Part shown: positions 6,581-11,165 of the stretch, piece by piece
How positions within the stretch are numbered: the first letter of the stretch is position 1
Layout: the number at the start of each line of letters is the position of its first letter
NCBI GenBank assembly: GCA_938041275.1
Contig: CALISH010000078.1
Coordinates: 1-11,165, forward strand
Source: an uncultured Solobacterium sp.
GTDB taxonomy: Bacteria > Bacillota_I > Bacilli_A > Erysipelotrichales > Erysipelotrichaceae
Length of the DNA: 11,165 bases
Direction: 5' to 3'
Position numbers and translations under genes: made by a program
Notes under the pieces: model-generated
What the model was told of the DNA's origin: nothing
Seen by the model: only the letters and a program-made list of their open reading frames with translations
Databases searched by the model: none

Positions 6581-6612
6581 ACTCCATATCCGCAATGATA
6601 TGGAGTTTTTTT
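6581..6612 (+). terminator. Intrinsic terminator after the anchored repeat protein
   Basis: ACTCCATATC (6581-6590) pairs perfectly with GATATGGAGT (6597-6606) around CGCAAT and runs into seven T residues (6606-6612). It begins 6 bases after the stop codon. Confidence 0.93.
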
Positions 6613-6643
6613 ATCAGGCAGTTTTTTTGTACCTATGTTTATC

Positions 6644-6649
6644 TATACT
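6644..6649 (+). promoter_or_regulatory. Candidate -10 element for the HIRAN gene
   Basis: TATACT matches 5 of 6 positions of the -10 consensus. The -35 region (about 6621-6626) is a T tract with little resemblance to TTGACA. A start near 6656 would leave a leader of about 20 bases holding the ribosome binding site. This supports translation from 6677 and not from the upstream in-frame ATG at 6635, which would fall upstream of the transcript. Confidence 0.4.
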
Positions 6650-6676
6650 AGAATCAACAACAAAAGGAGCGGACAT

Positions 6677-7003
6677 ATGAAAGAAAATGATTTTATAACT
6701 ATCACCAATATTAAAGAATATATTGAGATGGGAATGATAAAAATAGGTGAAGTATTACATCTAAAGAAAGAACCAGAGAATGTATATGATATGGAAGCTA
6801 TCTTGGTAGAAGATAAGAATGAAATTCCGATTGGTCATGTTGCGAACTCTGTTAATAGTGTTGCGAAAGGAACACATTCTGCAGGGTATATTTATCAGAG
6901 TTTTAAGGATTCCATTCTATGTACAGTTAAATTTATATATCATGATATGATCATTGCACAATTACATTCATCACGAGAAGATAGCGAAGACATGTGTAAT
7001 TAA
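6677..7003 (+). CDS. Stand-alone HIRAN-domain protein
   Basis: This 108-residue protein consists of little more than a HIRAN domain. The signature is G-E-V-L-H-L-K-K-E-P-E-N-V-Y-D-M-E-A-I-L-V (24-44), followed by I-P-I-G-H-V-A-N-S-V (50-59), a loop, and a terminal beta segment ending I-I-A-Q-L. In eukaryotic HLTF and in bacterial helicase or nuclease fusions, HIRAN recognises DNA ends or stalled-fork structures. Small bacterial stand-alone copies have no established role. No helicase, nuclease or zinc-binding part is present. An in-frame ATG at 6635 would add 14 residues, but AGGAG (6665-6669) is correctly placed for 6677. It is followed by about 146 bases without a gene. It lies between genes of unrelated function, so its neighbours do not suggest a task. 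Confidence 0.85.
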   Translation: MKENDFITITNIKEYIEMGMIKIGEVLHLKKEPENVYDMEAILVEDKNEIPIGHVANSVNSVAKGTHSAGYIYQSFKDSILCTVKFIYHDMIIAQLHSSREDSEDMCN

Positions 7004-7057
7004 ATGCATATTTTCTTTACATTCTATATATTTTATACAATTATTATGAAAACATAC

Positions 7058-7085
7058 TTGCATGTTTAATATTCAAATTGATAAT
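7058..7085 (+). promoter_or_regulatory. Weak candidate promoter upstream of the flavin lipoprotein
   Basis: TTGCAT (7058-7063) and GATAAT (7080-7085; 5 of 6 to the -10 consensus) are 16 bases apart. A start near 7092 would give a leader of about 58 bases containing the hairpin at 7119-7140. The -35 is poor, so this is tentative. The region 7004-7149 holds no gene. Confidence 0.35.
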
Positions 7086-7118
7086 ATAGTAATTACAAGA
7101 GTTATGTGTTTGATGTAG

Positions 7119-7140
7119 GAGTGAGACATTTGTCTTACTC
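7119..7140 (+). promoter_or_regulatory. Hairpin/palindrome abutting the ribosome binding site
   Basis: GAGTGAGAC (7119-7127) pairs with GTCTTACTC (7132-7140) around ATTT, with one G-U pair. As DNA the repeat extends to 10-base arms around TT. It ends exactly where GGAGG (7141-7145), the ribosome binding site of the flavin lipoprotein, begins. It could act as a repressor operator in the leader DNA or as an RNA stem affecting translation. No T tract follows, so it is not a terminator. Confidence 0.55.
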
Positions 7141-7149
7141 GGAGGATAT

Positions 7150-8994
7150 ATGAATCATAGAATATTGAATGTGGTGGCTGCCTCATCTGTTCTTTTAAGT
7201 GGATGTGCTGCTTATTTAAGACCCGCTATCAAACCGGGGATAAAGACTGCAAAGGTAGCTGATGGTACATATGAGGGTAAAGCAGAAGCTTATGCGGTAG
7301 ATGGTGAGATGAATCTCAGCGTTACATTTCAAGATAATAAAATTGTATCGATTAAAACAATCAATTCAGGCAGTACTGCAAGTATCTATAGAGGAATTGA
7401 GGAACGATTATTTCCGCGTATCATCAATAGTCAATCGATTAATATTGATGATATAACTGGTGCGACAATATCTAGCATCTCCGCAAAATATATCATTCAG
7501 AATATCATTAATGAGAATGGTGGTAATGCGGATGAATGGAAGATGGAGAGTCCAAAGTCGACAGATGTTGTTAAAAAAGATGGCTATGATGTAATTGTGG
7601 TTGGTTTAGGTTCTTCAGGTATTTCCTCATATTTAAGTGCTGCTAGTAATGGGGCAACTGTATTTGGTATGGATTCAGCTGCTAAGATTGGTGGTAATGG
7701 TGCGATGTCGGCAGGTGCTATGGCTGTAAATCCACAAGCACAGGTTGCATTGAATGATGGTAATCCTTTTGTAAATGAAGAAGATATGATAGAAGATTGG
7801 CTTTCCTATACGGATGGCGATGCCAAAGAAGAAATCATTCGCAAAATCGTTCAAGAATCAGGTAAGACATTTGATTGGTTAGAGACGAATTATGATTTTC
7901 ATTTTGGTGAAAAGATGTTTGCTTTCTACCATCCCAAATTATGGCCATTATGGACAACCTACACGGACAAATCAGGAATGGATAAAGATACTGCATTTAT
8001 AAACTCTATGAATCAAGCAACTGCTCTAAATTCTAAAAATGAATATATGACAGAGTTGACCGCAAAAGAGTTATTAAAAGATAACGATGGAAATGTGGTT
8101 GGTGTAAAAGCAGTTTCCTATGATGGTACAACTTATGAAATCTATGGAAAATCTGTGATATTAGCGACTGGTGGTTTTCTTGGAAATGAAGAGATGTGTC
8201 AGAAATATACAGGAAGTGTATGGCATACCTATGGTATGACCCAGTGCAATGGTGCAGGGATTCAAATGGCAGAAGCTTCTGGTGGAGTAGTTATGAATCC
8301 TGATGCTGGGGTTGAGACACATATTGCACAGATTGCCAATATTATCCGCAGTGATGATGTGAGTGCAGATGACAAAGCAATTCTCACCTCATTACTTTTA
8401 GATACTAATGCAGTCATGGTGGATTCTTCAGGGAATTTATTTAATGAAAAAGCTGGAAATAATTTATCGTTTAATGCATGGTTAGCGGGGAAAGAATTTT
8501 ATACTATCTATAATGCAGAAGAGATCACAAAAATGAAGACAAGTGGTATGTCTTCCTTCCATAAGCCAACATTTTTATCACAGGGCGGTAGTTATGAAGT
8601 GAATACACCGATTCCAAATATTGAAAATATTCTAGCAATCGGTGAAAAGTATGATGATGTGATTACAGCTGAATCGATTTCCGAATTAGGGGATAAATTG
8701 GGCTTTAAACTATCGATCTCTGATGTACATGGCAAAACAAATGGAAAGTTCTATGCCATCAAAGGAGCAGCGTATATCTACTCCACAACAGGTGGATTAG
8801 ATGTAGATGAAAACTTCAACATATTAACAAAGGAACACGAACCTATTTCAAATGTGTATGCGGTTGGTAATGACTCCATGGGTGTATTATTTGCGTCTAA
8901 GAAAGCATATGTGACATATGGTGGTGTTGCGCAAGGATATGCGTTAACATCTGGACGGCTAGCAGGATACTATGCATCAGTGAATACTAAATAA
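7150..8994 (+). CDS. Surface lipoprotein flavin reductase with FMN_bind and FAD_binding_2 domains
   Basis: This 614-residue protein starts with a lipoprotein signal ending in the lipobox L-S-G-C (C19), so it is probably lipid-anchored outside the membrane. Residues 38-120 form an FMN_bind domain with D-G-T-Y-E-G and D-I-T-G-A-T-I-S-S (101-109). T106 is the expected site for covalent FMN attachment by an ApbE-type flavin transferase. An FAD_binding_2 domain starts at about 146 with G-L-G-S-S-G (152-157) and I-G-G-N-G-A-M-S-A-G, and closes with G-N-D (573-575) and G-R-L-A-G. The layout is that of fumarate- and urocanate-reductase-like enzymes that use extracellular acceptors, but there is no haem domain. 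The H-T-x-G-G and N-R-x-G-G substrate motifs of fumarate reductases are absent (S-T-T-G-G at 545-549), so the substrate is unknown. No ApbE gene is in the window. The start has GGAGG (7141-7145). Confidence 0.9.
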   Translation: MNHRILNVVAASSVLLSGCAAYLRPAIKPGIKTAKVADGTYEGKAEAYAVDGEMNLSVTFQDNKIVSIKTINSGSTASIYRGIEERLFPRIINSQSINIDDITGATISSISAKYIIQNIINENGGNADEWKMESPKSTDVVKKDGYDVIVVGLGSSGISSYLSAASNGATVFGMDSAAKIGGNGAMSAGAMAVNPQAQVALNDGNPFVNEEDMIEDWLSYTDGDAKEEIIRKIVQESGKTFDWLETNYDFHFGEKMFAFYHPKLWPLWTTYTDKSGMDKDTAFINSMNQATALNSKNEYMTELTAKELLKDNDGNVVGVKAVSYDGTTYEIYGKSVILATGGFLGNEEMCQKYTGSVWHTYGMTQCNGAGIQMAEASGGVVMNPDAGVETHIAQIANIIRSDDVSADDKAILTSLLLDTNAVMVDSSGNLFNEKAGNNLSFNAWLAGKEFYTIYNAEEITKMKTSGMSSFHKPTFLSQGGSYEVNTPIPNIENILAIGEKYDDVITAESISELGDKLGFKLSISDVHGKTNGKFYAIKGAAYIYSTTGGLDVDENFNILTKEHEPISNVYAVGNDSMGVLFASKKAYVTYGGVAQGYALTSGRLAGYYASVNTK

Positions 8995-8995
8995 A

Positions 8996-9019
8996 CAAGA
9001 GAGCCGTATGGCTCTTTTG
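8996..9019 (+). terminator. Intrinsic terminator after the flavin lipoprotein
   Basis: A 10-base stem (8996-9005 with 9010-9019, one G-U pair) with core AGAGCC/GGCTCT encloses the loop GTAT. The 3' arm carries four T residues (9015-9018). It starts 2 bases after the stop codon. The next gene begins only 36 bases later, so it may depend partly on read-through. Confidence 0.8.
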
Positions 9020-9054
9020 TTGTGGTAAGATAAGATAAACAAGGGAGAATTCCT

Positions 9055-9864
9055 ATGACACAACATGATATCAAAGCTGTTTTCTTCGATGTGGATGGTA
9101 CACTGATTTCACATCGTAAACATGCAGTACCTGTTTCTACAATTCATGCGATTGCACGTTTGCGCAAGCAGGGGATATTAACATTTGTAGCTACCGGTAG
9201 ACATCCGATTGAACTAAAGAAGCTATTACCGGAAAGCTTAGAGTTTGATGCATACCTCTGTTTAAATGGAATGTATTGTTTTAATCATCATGAAGTCATT
9301 AGTACAAAGCCAATTCCACAAGAGGATATAAGAGGACTATTGAAAATATTGGACGTAAATCCATTTCCATGCACTTTCATTACACAGGATGAAATGTATA
9401 TGAACTACGCAAATGATTTGGTGGTAGAAGTGCAGCGTGATATTAGTTCCGATGTATCAAATACTAAAGATATCTCAAATGTACTACAAGAAGAAATTCT
9501 ACAAGTAATTCCATATGGCTTAGATGATGCGGAAATTAGTACCGTATTAGAATATATGCCTCATTGTAAGGCAACCTCTTGGCATAAGCGTGCAAGGGAT
9601 ATTATCGTCAAAGAAGGTGGTAAAGATATCGGTATTCAAGAAATCCTACAGTACTACAATTTAGACCTCTCTCAAATCATGGCATTTGGTGATGGGGATA
9701 ATGATGTAAAGATGTTAGAGATTGCAGGTGTCGCTGTTGCGATGGGCAATGGAAATGAGAATGTGAAAGCTGTGGCAGATTATGTAACAGATGATATTGA
9801 TGAAGATGGTATTGTAAATGCACTATATCATTATGGAATCTTTCATGAAACACTCATAAAATAA
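9055..9864 (+). CDS. Cof-type HAD-IIB family phosphatase (second copy)
   Basis: This 269-residue cytoplasmic phosphatase carries F-F-D12-V-D14-G-T (motif I), A-T-G-R (motif II), a Lys in V-K-E-G-G-K-D-I-G-I (motif III) and G-D-G-D-N-D at 212-217 (motif IV). The tail is canonical for the Cof group (V-A-M-G-N-G-N-E-N-V-K, then D-G-I-V-N-A-L). It should hydrolyse a small phosphorylated metabolite; the substrate cannot be told from sequence. It resembles the HAD protein at 109-915, sharing Y-L-C-L-N-G and the general layout, but keeps the canonical A-M-G-N motif that the other has lost. A ribosome binding site AGGGAG (9042-9047) precedes the ATG. No clear own promoter is seen in the 35 bases after the upstream terminator. 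Confidence 0.93.
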   Translation: MTQHDIKAVFFDVDGTLISHRKHAVPVSTIHAIARLRKQGILTFVATGRHPIELKKLLPESLEFDAYLCLNGMYCFNHHEVISTKPIPQEDIRGLLKILDVNPFPCTFITQDEMYMNYANDLVVEVQRDISSDVSNTKDISNVLQEEILQVIPYGLDDAEISTVLEYMPHCKATSWHKRARDIIVKEGGKDIGIQEILQYYNLDLSQIMAFGDGDNDVKMLEIAGVAVAMGNGNENVKAVADYVTDDIDEDGIVNALYHYGIFHETLIK

Positions 9865-9879
9865 TGATGGACTATACAT

Positions 9880-9885
9880 TATAAT
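9880..9885 (+). promoter_or_regulatory. Candidate -10 for the flavin-reductase operon
   Basis: A perfect TATAAT lies inside a 10-base palindrome, CATTATAATG (9877-9886), in the gap between the HAD gene and the flavin-reductase gene. No good -35 stands 16-18 bases upstream and no terminator separates the two genes, so read-through from the HAD gene is also possible. Confidence 0.35.
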
Positions 9886-9907
9886 GAAGTAAGAAAGAAG
9901 GTGTGAT

Positions 9908-10438
9908 ATGAAGGAAATAAATTATGCAGACCTAGTATTTCATCCTACAAATATGCTCGCAAATGAATGGATGATTGTATGTGCTGGTAACCAAGATACG
10001 GGATACAATGGTATGACAGTTTCTTGGGGACATTTTGGTTCCATATGGGGATATGATGGAAAACACAATCTTCCTACGATACTTGTATATGTTCGACCTT
10101 CTCGCTATACACTTGGATTTATGGAGAAGGAAGAATACTTTACAGTAAACCTTTTACCACAATCACGAAAAAGGGCTTTAGCGATATTCGGTTCAAAATC
10201 AGGTCGTGATTGCGATAAATTTAAAGAGGCAAATGTAACACCAGGATTTACTGATCATACTACTTATATCAAAGAGTCTAAGTATGTCTTTGTGTGTAAG
10301 AAGTTATATACAGGTGACTTGAAAGAAGAAGGATTCAGTGTTCCTGCAATTGTAGAGGATTGTTATCCAAACAAAGATTTCCATCGTTTCTTCGTTGGAG
10401 AAATTGTAAAAGTCTTACAGACAGAAGATGGTGAGTAA
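9908..10438 (+). CDS. Flavin reductase-like FMN-binding split-barrel protein
   Basis: This 176-residue protein matches the flavin reductase / DIM6-NTAB family, whose members bind FMN in a split beta-barrel and often reduce free flavin with NAD(P)H. Visible landmarks are N-G-M-T-V-S-W-G (34-41) followed by G-S-I-W-G, Y-V-R-P-S-R-Y-T (61-68), Y-F-T-V-N-L-L-P (77-84) and G-S-K-S-G-R-D-C-D-K-F (95-105). Length is typical. AAGAAGG (about 9896-9901) precedes the ATG. Its stop shares one base with the next start (TAATG), so it is the first gene of an overlapping three-gene unit. Whether it is a true reductase or an FMN-binding protein of other function cannot be decided here. It might supply reduced flavin, but a link to the flavin lipoprotein is speculation. 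Confidence 0.9.
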   Translation: MKEINYADLVFHPTNMLANEWMIVCAGNQDTGYNGMTVSWGHFGSIWGYDGKHNLPTILVYVRPSRYTLGFMEKEEYFTVNLLPQSRKRALAIFGSKSGRDCDKFKEANVTPGFTDHTTYIKESKYVFVCKKLYTGDLKEEGFSVPAIVEDCYPNKDFHRFFVGEIVKVLQTEDGE

Positions 10439-10716
10439 TGAGTATAGTAATTCATAGTCTTTCTGTTATACTTATCGTTCTTGTTGTGTCGTGGCTAATC
10501 TATTATGCAAGACACAAACATGATCCAATGGGTAATCGCATTGATGTAGAAAAGACATATATGCTTGTGGGTTGTTTGATTGGTGCTGTAATTGGAATTT
10601 TATGTGGGATGTATCTGATTGGTTCAGTCGCCTTAGGAATAGGACTAGGCATGTTAATAGGAATGATGATTGGTATTACAGTACCCAAAATAAAGAAAAA
10701 GGAGAGAACATGGTAG
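10438..10716 (+). CDS. Small glycine-zipper membrane protein, function unknown
   Basis: This 92-residue protein has a first hydrophobic helix (about 4-24), a basic and polar loop (25-40), then two helices (about 43-63 and 66-82) and a short lysine-rich tail. Helix 2 carries G45-x3-G49-x3-G53-x3-G57, and helix 3 carries G67-x-G69-x-G71-x3-G75-x3-G79. These glycine-zipper patterns favour tight helix packing or oligomerisation. No family is recognised. Its ATG overlaps the stop of the flavin-reductase gene by one base, with GGTGAG just upstream, and its end overlaps the next gene by 7 bases. Translational coupling with both neighbours is therefore likely. The overlaps on both sides support a real gene. 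Confidence 0.75.
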   Translation: MSIVIHSLSVILIVLVVSWLIYYARHKHDPMGNRIDVEKTYMLVGCLIGAVIGILCGMYLIGSVALGIGLGMLIGMMIGITVPKIKKKERTW

Positions 10717-11063
10717 CAGAAGTAAAAAAGGAAGTTTCATTTGATGTATTTGGACAATTAGATTTTCGTGCAGGTACAATCTTAAAAGTAGAAGATGTAG
10801 AAAAATCTACAAAACTAACGAAGTTAACAGTTGATCTTGGCGAGGAAGAACCTCGTACTATCATATGTAGTCTTCGCGAAGTACGTGAAGATTACAAATC
10901 TGTTGAGGGAAAACAGGCATTATTCTTGGTAAATCTTGCGCCAAGAAAAATCATGGGAATTGAATCACATGGTATGTTAGTGACACTTGGTTATGATGAT
11001 GGAATTGCGGATACATTATTATTCCCAGAACATCCATTACCAAATGGTACAAGAGCTTCCTAA
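10710..11063 (+). CDS. tRNA-binding domain protein (MetRS C-terminal/CsaA-like), stand-alone
   Basis: This 117-residue protein is a single EMAP/OB-fold tRNA-binding domain. It matches the C-terminal dimerisation domain of methionyl-tRNA synthetase and the free-standing CsaA/YgjH proteins. Landmarks are F-G-Q-L-D-F-R-A-G-T-I (14-24), K-L-T-K-L-T-V-D-L-G (35-44), V-N-L-A-P-R-K-I-M-G-I-E-S-H-G-M (74-89) and L-P-N-G-T near the end. No catalytic synthetase part is encoded nearby. The domain should bind the outer corner of tRNA, and CsaA-type copies have been reported as chaperone-like. The frame is open far upstream, but AAGGAG lies just before the ATG at 10710, and starting there aligns with the family. 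It overlaps the membrane-protein gene by 7 bases and ends the operon. Confidence 0.92.
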   Translation: MVAEVKKEVSFDVFGQLDFRAGTILKVEDVEKSTKLTKLTVDLGEEEPRTIICSLREVREDYKSVEGKQALFLVNLAPRKIMGIESHGMLVTLGYDDGIADTLLFPEHPLPNGTRAS

Positions 11064-11077
11064 AAGAAATTCGTATG

Positions 11078-11112
11078 AATACCGGTGTATATCTGATATA
11101 CATCGGTATTTT
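11078..11112 (+). terminator. Intrinsic terminator of the flavin-reductase/tRNA-binding operon
   Basis: A 15-base stem (11078-11092 with 11096-11110) contains one G-U pair and a tight CTG loop. It ends in four T residues (11109-11112). It begins 14 bases after the last stop codon. Confidence 0.88.
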
Positions 11113-11165
11113 CTGTGTGTCGGGCATGATGCACATCCAATTCATGAAAGTTATGAATCACAGGT

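Noticed and set aside
6635..6676. Upstream ATG of the HIRAN gene adding 14 residues
   Set aside because: The ATG lies upstream of the candidate -10 and has no ribosome binding site, whereas AGGAG is correctly placed for 6677.
4794..7003. A WYL-controlled anti-phage defence island
   Set aside because: The WYL regulator and the HIRAN protein are suggestive, but no nuclease, ATPase, helicase, methyltransferase, toxin-antitoxin pair or mobile-element gene is present in the window.
10572..10709. Upstream extension of the tRNA-binding protein
   Set aside because: The extension is read in the wrong frame through the membrane-protein gene, has cysteine/tryptophan-rich nonsense-like composition, and the family match and ribosome binding site support 10710.

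Overview
The window is AT-rich, with strong AGGAGG-type ribosome binding sites, many intrinsic terminators, a mannose-family PTS, a lipoprotein with a Gram-positive lipobox and a covalent-FMN motif, and Cof-type HAD phosphatases. This fits a low-GC anaerobic or fermentative Bacillota, for example the Erysipelotrichia or Clostridia. That placement is inference from gene style; there is no rRNA or other marker here.

Layout from left to right: a Cof-type HAD phosphatase on the minus strand (109-915); divergent from it, a three-gene PTS operon encoding IIB, IIC and IID (1106-3184), closed by a strong terminator; a small operon with a 39-residue hydrophobic peptide and a DUF4230-like membrane-anchored protein (3371-4130); 3-methyladenine DNA glycosylase I (4158-4754), convergent with a WYL-domain transcription regulator (4794-5771, minus), the two sharing a bidirectional terminator. 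Divergent from the regulator is an anchored extracytoplasmic protein with two copies of a small domain (5886-6575), followed by a stand-alone HIRAN-domain protein (6677-7003). Next come a lipoprotein flavin reductase with FMN-binding and FAD-binding domains (7150-8994), a second Cof-type HAD phosphatase (9055-9864), and an overlapping operon of a flavin-reductase-like split-barrel protein, a glycine-rich membrane protein and a tRNA-binding-domain protein (9908-11063) with a strong terminator.

Most genes are ordinary chromosomal functions: sugar import and phosphate removal, base-excision repair, surface flavin-dependent reduction, and tRNA-binding. No transposase, integrase, phage gene, CRISPR array, rRNA or tRNA was seen. 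Several starts were moved from the longest open frame to an internal ATG with a proper ribosome binding site: IID 2384, the small peptide 3371, TAG 4158, HIRAN 6677 and the tRNA-binding protein 10710.

The points most worth a second look are regulatory: an inverted repeat between the WYL regulator and its divergent neighbour; a similar inverted repeat bracketing the PTS promoter; a hairpin abutting the ribosome binding site of the flavin lipoprotein; and an anchored protein whose start has no ribosome binding site in range. The flavin lipoprotein also lacks residues expected in fumarate or urocanate reductases, and the PTS operon lacks a IIA. I did not find clear evidence of a wholly new multi-gene system.
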